From the NCBI GenBank assembly GCA_020809705.1, contig CP085833.1, positions 1,364,001-1,428,000 of the forward strand: a DNA stretch of 64,000 nt, written 5' to 3'. Below are positions 33,719 to 47,178 of the stretch, in pieces. The translations under genes and the position numbers were made by a program. Positions within the stretch are counted from its first letter, which is position 1. Each line of letters begins with the position of its first letter. This stretch comes from Calonectria ilicicola (taxonomy: Eukaryota; Ascomycota; Sordariomycetes; Hypocreales; Nectriaceae). The notes under the pieces are model-generated. The model had not been told where the DNA came from, did no database searches, and was given only the letters and a program-made list of their open reading frames with translations.

Positions 33719-35097
33719 ATGTGGCGCTTCCTCGGTTATGGTTCTGGCGATCCAAGCGACGCCAAGACAGCCCCTGCTCGAGGCCTACCTGCTTCATGGT
33801 ATAGGTCTAAGGAGCTGTTCCAGCTAGAGAGACGTGCCATTTTCTCTCGTAAATGGATTCTCGTTTCGCACACCCTCAGATTCAACCAATCTGGCGACTA
33901 TCTTTCCTTTACATATGCTGAGTTCCCGTTCTTCCTAGTTCGGGATAAGGAAGGCTCCATCAATGGTTTTCACAACGCATGCAGGCACCGTGCATACCCC
34001 ATTGTGGAGCGTCCTTCAGGCGAGGCCAAGATTCTAAGCTGCAAGTACCATGGGTGGTCCTATGGGCTGAAGGGGAACCTGGCCAAGGCACCTAGATTCG
34101 ACACCGTCAGCGGCTTTGACAAGAGCCAGCACGGACTTTTATCTATCAATGTTCACGTCGATCAGGCCGGCTTCATCTGGGTGAACCTGCAAGCAGGTGA
34201 ACCAGAAGTAAAGTGGGAAGATGAGTTTGGGGGTATTGAGGATAAGAGAATGAAGCAGTTCGACTTCTCCGGTGGATATTCCTTTGACCATGTTTGGGAC
34301 ATGGACCTCGAAGCCAACTGGAAGTCGGTTATGGAGAACTACAACGAGTGCTACCACTGCCCAACATCTCACCCTCTTATTGCAGGGGTGTCTGATTTGA
34401 CCAAATATGAGGTCCAGCCAAACAAGGGGACTCTTGAACATACAATCATCAATAAGAAGGCTCAAGATGAAGAAGACGAGTTCCGCCGTTCCATCACATT
34501 CGCATTCCCCTGCACATCAGTTACCGTAACGTACGTTGCATCCTGCCGCAATCCCTCAAATTTGTGTTCGTTTTCTCTTTGTTCAACTGAGCTAATGATT
34601 ATCACTGTGTAGTAAGAACTTTTTCTACATTCAGCGCATGATCCCTGTCAGCGAGACAAAGACTAGAATCGAGAATGAGGTTTACCGTCACAAGATTGCG
34701 ACAGACGAAGAATTTGCCGCAATCAATGCCTTCTATAAGCAGGTTCTTGAAGAAGACAAACATCTGTGCAACGAAGCACAAAACAATCTCAATGCAGGTG
34801 TCTTTGTGAATGGGGAGCTACACCCAGATAAGGAGAGGGTAAGCCGACTTCAGAATGTTCTTTAATTGAATTGATACTGACGAGACCATTTAGGGCCCTA
34901 TCTACTTCCAGAAGGTTGTCAGAGAAGAGGTCATGAACCACAGAAAAAAGGAGCTGGAGCAAGGTGGACAGCAGATTTGGCCTGCGACTCCTAAAATAGT
35001 GGGAGAAATGAAAACGGGGAAATTGAGCGAGGAAGAAAGGTTTTGCTCTGAGCTGGAGGCTGCAAGCTGCCGGGCGAGGGAGGAATTAGCATGGTGA
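33719..35097 (+). CDS. Rieske non-heme iron oxygenase (choline-monooxygenase/betaine-demethylase-like)
   Basis: Three exons (33719-34530, 34613-34838, 34894-35097) give 413 residues. The Rieske [2Fe-2S] site is C88-R-H90 and C108-KY-H111 ([18 protein letters not shown]). The mononuclear iron site is in [14 protein letters not shown], with H213 and H218 and E210 as the inter-subunit bridging acid position. The family oxidises N-methyl groups of choline, carnitine or betaines using a separate reductase, which is not in the window. It lies next to the hxn-like regulator and shares CCCCAC promoter sites, so a role in feeding an N-methylated substrate to the pathway is possible (inference). Choline oxidation is the default alternative. 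Confidence 0.88.
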
Positions 35098-35663
35098 GGT
35101 TTGGGTGGGTGGAAAAGTGAAGTGGTATTGGTAGGCAGATGGAATATTTGCATACCAGGCGCACATCTTTTGGATGCATTGCCTTGTAAATTTGTAATGG
35201 AACAATAAAAATTGAATAATGTGAAAAAAAAAAAAAGAAAACTGATCACGCTTCATTATGTTCGCCTTGTGTGGTTTCCGTAACTTGTACCAGACAACTC
35301 CAGTTAGTAATCGTACCAGGAATGGGACTCAAGATGTGGGCAATAAAGTAAACTAAGAAATAATACATGCACGAAGGTTGTGAGTCTTATACAGTACAAT
35401 CCCTAAAAGTTTGTACCCTGTCTACCTTTTCCCACCATCTTTTGACCAAATTATAAATAAATAATTATTATATAAATAAAGTAAATAAGTAATTTATATA
35501 CAAGGCTTACTAGTATTTATTTATTTATTTTTTTTTGCCACCAAACTGATATCTTCAGGTGGTTGAGGTTTAAGGTGAGGAAGTCACAGGGGCACAATCT
35601 TTCAAGGGGTGGATTGTACACACGATTTCATAAAAAGTCATTTCATTAATAAGCAACGCTACA
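35098..35663. other. Intergenic DNA between convergent genes
   Basis: Includes an AT-rich stretch (about 35450-35540) with ATTT runs; no gene recognised. Confidence 0.5.
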
Positions 35664-38600
35664 TTACTCTTCGTATTCATCATATTGGTTGATGAGTCTT
35701 TGCGGCACCAAGCCACGCAAGACTACAACACCAGAGTGAACGATGCCCCATCGCACTTTTGTTAAGGCATCCGCCATGATCCACACAAGTCCGTTTGTGC
35801 GCTTTCGCTCCCAAGCCAGAACTGAATCGCTACGGTTCGCCCCTTCAGCCATACTAGCCAACAAACCCTTCATCTCTGCTTGTGGATCCCAGACCATTTC
35901 GTCGTCCTCATAGTCGTGATCATCTTCTCCATCTTCTGACGGGTTCATGCTCATGCGGGAGGCAGCTCTACGAGAGCGATTTGGTCGGGCATGATGGTAT
36001 GCCCAACATGTGAGAGTGACCAAGTAAAGACACCAAGGAACATGAAATAGATTCATAGCCTCGGAATCAATTAATATGTTCATAGAGTCTCTTAGCATAC
36101 GTGCAGCATGCCAAGCTGCTGTTGAAGACGATATATTTGATGGACCAGATTGTTGTTCAGCGCCAGCAGATGATGCTGCGGTTGCTGCCGAGGCCCATCT
36201 TTTAACGACCTGCGCAGATCGCATGTAGTCTTTTTGTTGGACTGGTCGGCCCAGGATATGACGCGCTCCAGCATAAATCTGCACGTCCAAAAAGTCCATG
36301 TTGAGTAAAACTTGAGCGGAATGATATACTGCATTATAGGCCGCTGCGAAAGCCAGAAACTCATTTCTTTGTGTTTCTTCATCAAGCGCCTCTTCACGAC
36401 TGCTGCCACCAAGTGATTGTCCAAATTGGCCTCTTTGGAATCTTGCGGTAGCAGCGGCACAGTAGATATCAAAATCACCTTTCCACACATCATACGCTTT
36501 ACTCACAAGCTTTCGCCAAGAAACTTCAGAATTTCCATCCGAAACCACGCCAAGTGAGGTCTGATCACGTCTTTGCATATCCCATGCGATAGACATGAGT
36601 CCATGCAAGATCAGAACCCGCGACAGGCCGCTTAACCCGGTGGGACGTGGGGCATTGGAGGTCAAGTATGACTTGAGGGTAGGAAGATAAAGTGTTCTGT
36701 GGTCTGCAGACAGGGTGGATCTCCAAGCAGAGACCCAAGAAGTGGGGTCACGGGCCTCCCAAATGCTTTGACTGCAAGGGAGTTCTAGGCGTAGTTCAAA
36801 TGATGACATGCAAAGGCTTTGACAAAATAAAACTGCGTGTTGAGTGTCCCACATAAAACATAGCAATGCAAGTCTAATTATTAGGTTAGTATTGATGGTT
36901 CATCAAAACTAATAGAGCGAGCCCGCATGTACCTTTTCTTCTGTTCTGCTTCTGCCCATCGCCTCCATGTGCGCTCTAATGCTTCCATATTGTCCTCACC
37001 AGATCCTGGTGGCGGTCCGGTAGGCCGGATGGATTGGCAGTCGGATCGACGGATGAGGTTAATGAGGAGTCCGTGAAAAAGATGGCTCATGTCATGTTGC
37101 TTTTGGCCTGCTCTTGACTTGCCGAAGCACTCCACTAGTAGGATGCACTGTAGCGTCCAAAGCTCAGGTCGAGTAGAGAATCCAGCATGCGCAAAGATGC
37201 TCGGACGGATCACATCATGGATGCAGACAGCAAGTTGATGAGCATCCTTATTTGAGTATGTAGCTCCGAGAAGTAAAACAGATAAAAGGAGTAATGGCTC
37301 ATCCTCATGAATGTTGAATGTGGCCAGATGAATCAGTGGGTAAGCTGTGTTGAAGCGTGTAAAGTAAAGTTCCATGTAGGATTGGAGAGAGGGGACTGAA
37401 AGTAAAGGGTGGTCTCTGATAGTATGTCTCTGGTCAGGAAGGGAAGGGTTTGCCGAAGCAATGATTTTCAGAAGTCGTTCTCTAATTTCCTCAGTGAGTT
37501 GGGGAATGGGTAGTGGTTTGCGTAATGTGGATAGCGGGCGTTCAAATTCCGTGTGAATTTGCTGTGCCCCTGTGGGCCTTTTGGGATGATTAGCCAATGG
37601 ATCTGCCATCCTTCTTCGAGGTCGTCTATCAGGAGTAGATTCGATTGTTGTACTATTTATAAATCTTTGGGGTAATGCTTGGTTTGATGAATTGATGGAA
37701 ACGTCTTGGGTCTTTGGGTCATGGTGCTCCGCCTCTAGGTTTTCCGTCCAGACTTGAGTCGTACCCATGGATTCAGGGGTAACAGCAAAGCCAGTCTGTG
37801 CCATATTCACGGCCGTGCCACTTTGATCGTGAAATTCTGAGGATTGAGTAGGAAGAGTGGTACCGAAAGCACAAGCTGAGGAGTTCTCTAAATTGAATAG
37901 CCAATTGTAGTCAAGTGCAGTCGTATATGGCATATTAAATGAGCTGGCCGTATCTGGTTGGAAGATTCTGTCGTACTGGAGCTGCTCGGTGTTTTCAAGT
38001 GCATCATCCAAGAACCTCGAGTTGATAAAATCGGGCCACGGTTGGTTGTAAGTCAGATTGGGGTCGATTTGTTGTGTGGGAGAAATAACACCTAGACTAG
38101 ACACACTGGTGTCGTGCTCCTCCACCTGTTCCGAGGGGATGTTGATGTGACCGGGGGATAAATCCAAAGTAAGAGCAGTCTCGACGTCGGTATATTCACC
38201 GGCGCTCGAATCAAATGATGACCGAAACGTGATTTCAGGATGGCTCAAGATTGGGGGCTCAGGCTCTGGCGATGGCTGCTGTTGAGCCTCGATTTGTTGG
38301 GCGTGCTCAGTGGACGCTTTATTTTTGCTGAGCTGGTTTATGCAGGGTCTCTTTTCCACGACCGAGCCGTCTGGAGCTTTCCAGGACCGTTTTCGAGTAT
38401 CAAGAATGCCAAAACCGGGGCCTCCTGCTTCGATATCTTTCTGGCGATGGCGGTCCATATGCCGCTCTAGGGGGCAGTGTTAGTGGACAAATACAGGCCA
38501 AAAACAGGCTGTCACATACTCAAAAGGTCAGGTCTCTTGAAGTGTGCACGGCACAAAGGGCATGTCGACCCCCCTGGAGTATGATTCAGGGCATGACGAT

Positions 38601-38679
38601 GCAAATGCTCTGCACGAGTGAAACGCTTATTGCAGCCCTGATGGGAGCAGGCAAATGACTTCTCACCGACAGTCACCAT
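35664..38679 (-). CDS. hxnR: C2H2 zinc-finger/Fungal_trans regulator, HxnR-like
   Basis: Three exons (38679-38520, 38466-36933, 36873-35664) give 967 residues. Two C2H2 fingers lie at residues 11-33 (CSHQGC...HLHRHALNH) and 40-60 (CPLC...LLKRHMDRH), the second split by intron 1. The central part is acidic and Gln/Pro-rich; a Fungal_trans (PF04082) region follows from about residue 450 (SYMELYFTRFNTAYPLIH). Intron 2 has a perfect TACTAAC branch point. The recognition helices are RAEHLHR and RPDLLKR, predicting a GNGGGG site. HxnR of Aspergillus nidulans, the nicotinate-pathway activator, has this architecture, and the neighbours match that pathway. No ATG was found further upstream in frame, so an extra 5' exon is possible. 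Confidence 0.78.
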
Positions 38680-39874
38680 ATTGGGGGCGTTGAGAGCAGT
38701 GATCAAAGCGTTGCTTGGGCAATTCGTGGACCTCCCGCTGCTGTGTCTTCTATCCACTTCTGAAATCAAGGTACCAGAGATCCTAGCGTTTGATCAAGGT
38801 ACTTTGACGGGTAAATGAGCATGAGAATGGGGTAACAGCTTAACACAGTTCTTGCACTTGGGAGTGGAGGTGGAGGGTGGGAGGCACTTGGGTGTATTAC
38901 TGAGCATTCTACGACGCGGTGCACTGGAAGTGGGGTGATGGGCTTGGAGGCCGCGATAAGGCGACACTATCCGCAGGCATCGGATAAGATGTTCCAGGGG
39001 TGCTAAGATAGGCCAACGGTAATGTAGTATCATTCTGCGAATTGCGTGTATTTGGACAGACGCGGGAGAAAATAGTGTGATAGAAGTGATTTAGCCAATG
39101 TATGACACGAATTGAAGTGTTTGAGCAATCAAAACTCTTGTTGGCAATTGACAGGAATGCAAGACACGGTTGAAACTGAATTCAACTACATCGGCGTAGC
39201 TCTTCGGGGTACATCCATATCTAATCTACATATTGAACTAGACCCTGCCCGTCCCTTATCTCCCCCACTCTTGGTCCAGACTCTCCCCACTTCCGCCACT
39301 TTTACTGTACAGCAGCACCAGCAATGCCGTGCATCATTCCTCGTCAGTGTCCAAAGTAGTCGACGCGTCTCAATACTCCAAGAAGTGGGGATGTGAACAA
39401 GCCATGTCCTCGGCAGTTGGATCACTCGTCCAAGATTTGGCGCTTATCTGCTTCTCGATCTGGGCTAGTCCGAATAGATACGGTCGCATACACACGAACG
39501 GCTTGTGAAGGCGTAATGGAGAGAACCGACTTAGGAGCTGAGGCGATTCTCGGCCATCCCCGCATTCTCATGATGATGCTAGCCATATCACTTCCACTTT
39601 CACTTCCCACTCTACGTAGACAGCCGTTCATTGGTAATGGCACGGCCATACAGCGCCAGTTGCATTATATCTCCCATGGCCCCAAAAATAAGTGCCGTCG
39701 CTAGCTAGAATACATTGCTACCAAGTATCAAGTGGGAATTTCACGTCTTCGCCCCCATCTGGTTCAGTAACTCCTGGGCCAATTATTTGCGCCTACACAC
39801 CTGTTCACGGATTTTTGCCCAGTCATCCATCACCAATCAAAATTGAACAGAAATCCCATCTCGGCAGTTCAATC
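38680..39874. promoter_or_regulatory. Shared divergent promoter hxnR / hxnX with AAGTGGGG sites
   Basis: No gene is supported here. GTGGGG/CCCCAC occurs at 38930-38935, 39263-39268, 39285-39290 and 39385-39390; three of these are in the longer form AAGTGGGG/CCCCACTT. These fit the site predicted for the regulator encoded alongside. Confidence 0.5.
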
Positions 39875-41378
39875 ATGACTGACGCGAGAAATTACCCGGT
39901 CCAAGAAAAGATCCAGCGAGATGCTGCCAGCAAACTAGATGTAAGCTGAGGTAACCCGTGGATAAATGCATGAATACATTAATACTAGAACATTGGGCTA
40001 ATTAGGCTCTTTTGCCAATTTTTAGGTCATCATTGTTGGCGCTGGACTTGGTGGACTGGGTGCTGCCATTTCGGTACTGCTAGCGGGCCATGATGTGACA
40101 GTGCTTGAGTCTGCTTCAAACATTGGTGAGGTTGGCGCCGGCATCCAAGTCCTCCCCAATGCTGCTAGAGTGCTATTTTCCTGGGGGTTGAAAGACAAGC
40201 TTGAGAAGTTTGCCACAAAACCCCAAAAGTGCAACTTTATTGGGTGGAAGGGCAACCACCTTTCCGAGATGGATTACCATGGGTACACTGCTGCGACCGG
40301 CGGCTTTCCCTTTTGGGATTTCCATCGAGCAAACCTCCACAAGTGTCTCCTTGACCGTGCCGTCGAGCTAGGAGCCAAGCTTGTCACCAATGCCAAGGTA
40401 GAAACTTACAAAATCTCCGCAGACGGCATGTCAACAACAGTGTACCTTGCAAATGGACAGACCATGACAACCGACCTCTTGGTCGCAGCCGATGGCATCA
40501 ACTCTAAGCTACGAGAAGTCTTTCTCGGCAAAGAAGACCCACCGGTTCTCACTGGAGATCTCGCATACCGCCTTCTCCTCAACACTGCAGATATGCTCAA
40601 GGACCCAGAATTGAGACCATTCGTCGAGAACCCCCAAGTCAACTACTGGGTCGGCCCCGATAAGCACGCGGTCAATTACGTCCTGAAGGGTGGAGAACTC
40701 TTCAACATGGTCCTCCTAGTTCCGGATGACATTCCCCTGGACAAGGGAAACACTCTAGAGGGAAGTATCCCTGAGATGTGCGCCCACTTTGATGGCTGGG
40801 ACCCACGCATCGGAAAGATGCTTGCGTTGTGCGACTCCGTGCTCAAATGGCGTCTGTGCATCAGACCTGGTCTTGAGCCCACATGGTCTGACCCCTCAGG
40901 ATCCTACACTATGCTTGGTGACGCAGTTCATGCAACCCTGCCGTACCTAGCTAGTGGCGCAGGAATGGCTCTGGAAGATGCTGGCGTCCTTGGTCTCTGT
41001 TTGGCCAAGCTCACAGACAAGTCTCAATTGTCAAAACAGAAGGCACTTGAGGTCTACGAAACTTGTCGTCGCGAGAGAACAGAAAATGTGGTGCGAAGGG
41101 GGACATACAACCAGTGGATCTACCACCTGCCTGATGGCCCGGAGCAGGTGGCGCGTGATGAGAAGTTCAAGCAGTTTGGCGAGTTTGAACAAAAGTGGTT
41201 GGGCGGAGAGTCTCCTGTTCTTCCATACTCACCAGAGACAGGAGAAGACCCTTTCCCCTGGAGATATAACGGAGTGGGTCGATGGCTGTTGACGTATGAC
41301 ATGTGGCAGGATGTGAAGAAAAGATGGGCGAATACAGCTGCGAGTCTAGATGCGCAACCAGCGCGAGCAAGTCTATAG
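39875..41378 (+). CDS. hxnX: Group A FAD monooxygenase, 6-hydroxynicotinate 3-monooxygenase/salicylate hydroxylase-like (HxnX-like)
   Basis: Two exons (39875-39940, 40026-41378) give 472 residues. The FAD fold shows GAGLGGLGAA (GxGxxG) near residue 27, the DG motif in VAADGINSKLR and the GD motif in MLGDAVHATLPYLASGAG. The short first exon supplies the N-terminal strand through LD|VIIVGAG. The family hydroxylates aromatic acids, often with loss of the carboxyl. In the hxn pathway HxnX turns 6-hydroxynicotinate into 2,5-dihydroxypyridine. The neighbourhood favours this over salicylate hydroxylase, but sequence alone does not separate them. Confidence 0.82.
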
Positions 41379-41883
41379 ACGGTGTATCCCTACTATAAAT
41401 ACTAAAAACTTTATTTAATTGTGTAAATAAAAAGACCCTATCCATATGTGTTTGTCTGCAAAAGGCTCAATTTCCGCTTGTGAATTACGAACTTTAAGAT
41501 CTAGTCTGTACCATTCATCGCAAGGTATTGATTACCTCCCAACTTTTAATTGTGAGTGGAGGATTTAAATTTCCCTTAAGGCATCATACTAACTCTCATA
41601 AAAATAATTGCCCTTGACTACATCCTGCTCCTCCAATGGCATGTGTCTACTCTATCTCGTTCGCTTACATCATTCACAAATCAATGGAGACTCTGTTTGA
41701 CAATTTATACCATTCATAAGGATTTGATATAATAAGCTAGGCACTTATGTCTATACTACCAAATAATTCCCCAACCAGATGACATTAACCCTTGTCGTGC
41801 TCTAAGCTCTTTTCAGTGAAGAGTCTACTGCAACCCTAATAAGATTGAATGACAATGCAATAGCCGCCCGTGATATCATAATT
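41379..41883. other. Intergenic DNA between convergent genes
   Basis: Terminator region of the hxnX-like and hxnT-like genes; no gene recognised. Confidence 0.5.
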
Positions 41884-43307
<1,424 letters not shown>

Positions 43308-44291
43308 GGTGGTGTGATGTGTGAAGATAGACTGAGATGTTCTCGAGACAACCTAGGACTTGACTTCGGAATCAGCTTGGGGGTTTTGAAGACTTGAGTT
43401 GTTTCGAGCAACCAAAACTTTCATCACCGCCTTTAGTGGCATAACTAGTTCCCTATCCAATCCGACGACAGTGTCTTCTCCAATCTCCGAATCTGGAAGT
43501 GTTTCAAACCCCATTCTTGGAGTGGGAAGTGGATGCGGCTGTACCGAGAGTGGGGGATGGCGCACTGAGCACCACGTCCCACTTTCGACCATGAAGCTGA
43601 ACAAACTCCACTCCATATCAGAATGGGGCATTTCCATTCTTGGTCATATCTAATCGGTATACTGTCCGGGGAAGTGATCCGGCCGGATTTGACATCTTCC
43701 AGAGTGGACCCTTGTCAGGTTTCGGGAGCCGCGTCTTTCATTTTGCCGGATGCATTAGTGTATCGATTTCCCCTCCCTATTTCTCGTATTCTTTCAACTG
43801 GGTGTCTATGTGGTGTAACCAAGCGAGGTCTCGTGAAGGACACTTGCAGTTTCTGAATCATCGTTCCGAGCTTGGCAGTTAACAGACAGTTGTACGCTGT
43901 CACAAGGAACAAGGTCGTCACACCTGCTGCCGCGCTCTTTTCCAATCTTAGAAAACTATTTCCCTTTCATGCGATCACTGCGTTTGAGAGTAAACCTTTC
44001 GGTATTGCTTGATAGTCGTGTCATAGATAGTTTCGAACCCCTGACATGAACCTTGTTATTATGAATGAATGTATGAATGCTGGTTGCACTATTTTACCTT
44101 TGCGTATTCTATACTATCTGTGGCACACTTTATGCAAACCCCACCTTTACCTTTCATTACTTTTATGATCACATGGGAGAACGACTGGCTGGCACAAAAA
44201 GTTATGCAGAGAAACTCCAAACTAGGCCCGACAAGCACTAGTGGATCTTATTTGTATGCTATGTATGTACAAGGTATCTCATCCTTCCAAA
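43308..44291. promoter_or_regulatory. hxnT-like promoter / hxnZ-like 3' region
   Basis: Carries GTGGGG at 43550-43555 (GAGTGGGGGA) and near-matches TCCCACTTTC and AGTGGGAAGTGG close by. CCCCAC at 44139-44144 is nearer to the transporter's 3' end. No gene recognised. Confidence 0.4.
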
Positions 44292-46138
44292 CTAAATTGA
44301 AGCATGGCCATGGGTTTCGAATGGTAGGCCGAAACAGAAAACGCCAGCCACAATCCACAGAGCTGCACTGGCGTAAATAGGTACCACACTGTATCCAGCA
44401 AATGTCGAGATTAGTGATGCAACCAATCCTCCGATTCGCAGCAGTGTGGCAGCAATTCCGGTTCCTGTACCACGGACAGGACCGGGGAAAGATTCGGGCG
44501 TGAAGGCATACATGACGGCGTATTCTAAGAAATTAATTAGTAATTGATCAACTTGGCGCCAAGGGTGCAGGCAAGGAAAAGGCGGAACTTACCAAAGTTA
44601 CCGAGGATACCAGTGGCACACTGGAAACCAATGTCTGCGTCTTCTGTCTTGGCGACAGTGTAAATAAATAAGAAAACACCAGTCAAAACGGCCGAACCAG
44701 CCATCATCCACCTTCGACCAAAACGGGTCTCGACAAGGAAGCCTGCAGCGATAGGTCCGAGGACTCCAACAGAGGATACAATGCAGTAGACCATGTAGGT
44801 GTGGTTGATGGAGGTGTCCACACTGTAGGTCTTCTTGGTAGACAAGTAGGATGTGATGAAGGCAAAGTAGAGAGGGTAGGCGATACCAATCGTCAACCAA
44901 ATCAAGAACGTAACAGATGTGTGCTGAGCCATCTTTCGACCAGCAAAAAGGTTCTTGTAGCTGTTGGTGTTGTAATCCTTGAAGCTCTCCTTGAGAATAT
45001 CCAGATGAGACAGACCCTTCTCTGACTGAGTGGCGACAACCTGGCTCGAAACAGCCTTGTCGGAAGTTGCCTGGTCGGGGTTGCACTGTCGGTCGATGGA
45101 CTGAAGCATATCCAAGGTGAGTGTCTCGGGCTTGCCGTTGTATCGAGCGATGTAGTTGACAGCCTCCACTGCTTCAGCATCGCGGCCCTTGGAAATTAGA
45201 TATCTCGGGGACTCGGGGATCTTGAAGACGAGAATACGGATGAGACCGAAGACAATGGCCATGCCTCCAAGGGTGATCATCAAGTATCGCCTAGGAAGTG
45301 TTAGATATCAGTCACATAAATAAAATTAACATCAACATACCATCCCATGTTATCACGTCGAGGGCAAGGAGCGTCGGCTGCCTCGCAGGCAAAGTTGGCT
45401 AGGAAAACCCAAGACAAGAGCGAGACGATAACCTGGCCCAGGTTCCACCAAGCCGAAAGAGTCACCAGTAGCCATTGGTGGCTCTGTGGCACAAACTCCA
45501 GGAAGATGATGCTGTCCACGGGCACATTTCCACCCGCAGCTGTTCCAATGACAGCCCAGATACCGCAGAAAGCGACAAAGTTTTGAGTGCCAGCAACGGC
45601 GCAAGCAAAGATGCCGCCAATGAGGATGGTGGCGTTGAAGGCGGGCTTGCGTCCGATTAAATCAGCAGTGGTGCCCCAGAAGGATGCACCCAAGATGAGA
45701 CCGATGTAATAGGCGACTGAGCTGAAGCTGAGGCGGCTGATATCTGTAAACTCGTTGGCAACGGGCGGTCGCACGGCGGTGATACCCTGAGACCAAAAGT
45801 TGTCGACAATCCAACCGAATCCGTTGACAACAAACAAGATCCACTGGAATCTAGCAAAATTTGTCAGCTTTGCTTCGTGGCGCTCAAATGCATCAATTTT
45901 TGCAATGCGGGGGTGAGGCGACTTACTTGCCCATGCCGATCTCTCCCAGGTGCTGGGCCACCAATTCAGACTTCAGGCGGTAGCTGTCGTTGACGGCGCC
46001 TCCGTAAAAATCTCTGATGGCGGCGTCGTCCACGACGAGCGTCTCGCCCTGCTCGCAGGAGTTGGAGGTTACCACGGGAGCCAAGTCATTGGCTCCCTTG
46101 CCAGAGGCGCTCTTCTCTGTCTCGCTGGACATGGTCAT
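44292..46138 (-). CDS. hxnZ: MFS transporter of the phosphate/SV2-like sugar-porter type (HxnZ-like)
   Basis: Four exons (46138-45927, 45850-45341, 45290-44593, 44524-44292) give 550 residues with 12 likely TM segments. The start of TM1 reads WILFVVNGFGWIVDNFW; the sugar-porter loop motif is WGTTADLIGRKPAF; the mid-loop has PESPRYLISKGRDAEA; the second half repeats with VETRFGRRW. This is the SVOP/SV2-like organic anion branch rather than drug antiporters. ATG at 46138 is chosen; 46132 is possible. Its place among hxn-like enzymes suggests uptake of nicotinate or a pathway intermediate. The symbol is by position and family, not proof. Confidence 0.7.
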
Positions 46139-47178
46139 GGCGAAAGTTCAACGCGTCCAAGGTTGTGCAGGGGAGTGTGAAGAGATCCCTCGACTGCTGC
46201 TGCTGTTTTTTCTTTTTTTCCAATGGTGCAGATTAATTGATTCAAATACCTTTTTCCCGAGCCTGCCGCGTCCCGGCAGAGACACAACAACAGCATGGGT
46301 TTCAGGGCCAAGGGTAGGTCGGCTGCTGATCGATGCGGCAGCTTATCCATGCTCTGGCCTGACTGCAGTACGGTAAGCTCACCTTAACACGCCATGGCGA
46401 TAATCAGTTCTGCTCCAAGCGATTGAGAGTACAGTATCAACCCCCCTCCTATCATTATCAGGATAAGAAATGGCTATCTCTGCTAGCACCAGGATCTGGC
46501 CCTTAACCCTCACCGACCCCACCCCCACTTTCGATGCATTGACCAATAGCTAGATAGCTATTTGCCCCTTGCGCCTAACATGTTGGTTACGAGTCAGTCC
46601 AGGTCCGGGGAGCGACCCTAATGGCTGTGATTTGGTGGCTTTTCCCCATTGAGGATCCGGGGTAATGGGAGTTGGGTGGTATCTGGGGTGAGGGGGCGGA
46701 GCTGAGAGCCAGACACAGGGCGGTATCGATATGCCAAGTGAAAAAAAAGGACAAAAAAAAAACACACGATTATCGAGTGATCACTGTAGAGTAAGAGTGG
46801 GTGGTAGTGACTCGTGAGTGAGCAATGGCCTCCCATTTTCGAGGCGTGAAGCCGCATGAGAAATGGCTAATGGCTGAAACCTTGGCACCACGCTTCTGCT
46901 GCCGTTGGGCAAAGTTGGGCAACCAACAGTCAATCGTGCAGCTGCCAACGTCAGGGGGACCTGCATTCTGAAATAGAAATCCCCTGTGAAAAATCGATAC
47001 TGCAAACATGGCGTAAATTCTTTTGTGGCTTTGTTTCATTTGTAGTTCTAGAAGCTGACTGCAGGGTCGTCGACGGGATAACCTAAAAGCTCTCTTCTGG
47101 CTTCGGTTCCCTTACGCGATTAGGGAATATGACACATCATAAAACTAGCCTCGTTTCGGATTTTTTTAGCCCTCTCTC
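46139..47178. promoter_or_regulatory. hxnZ-like promoter / hxnV-like 3' region
   Basis: CCCCAC occurs at 46517-46522 and 46523-46528 (the latter as CCCCACTT), about 390 bp upstream of the transporter ATG. No gene recognised. Confidence 0.4.

Noticed and set aside
38794..39033. Extra 5' exon for the C2H2 regulator
   Set aside because: A GTACCT...TTTCAG intron (about 38764-38808) exists but joins in the wrong phase for the finger frame, so I kept the ATG at 38679.
44025..44045. Possible tRNA T-loop (GGGGTTCGAAAC on the minus strand)
   Set aside because: No matching acceptor, D-arm or anticodon arm can be built around it.
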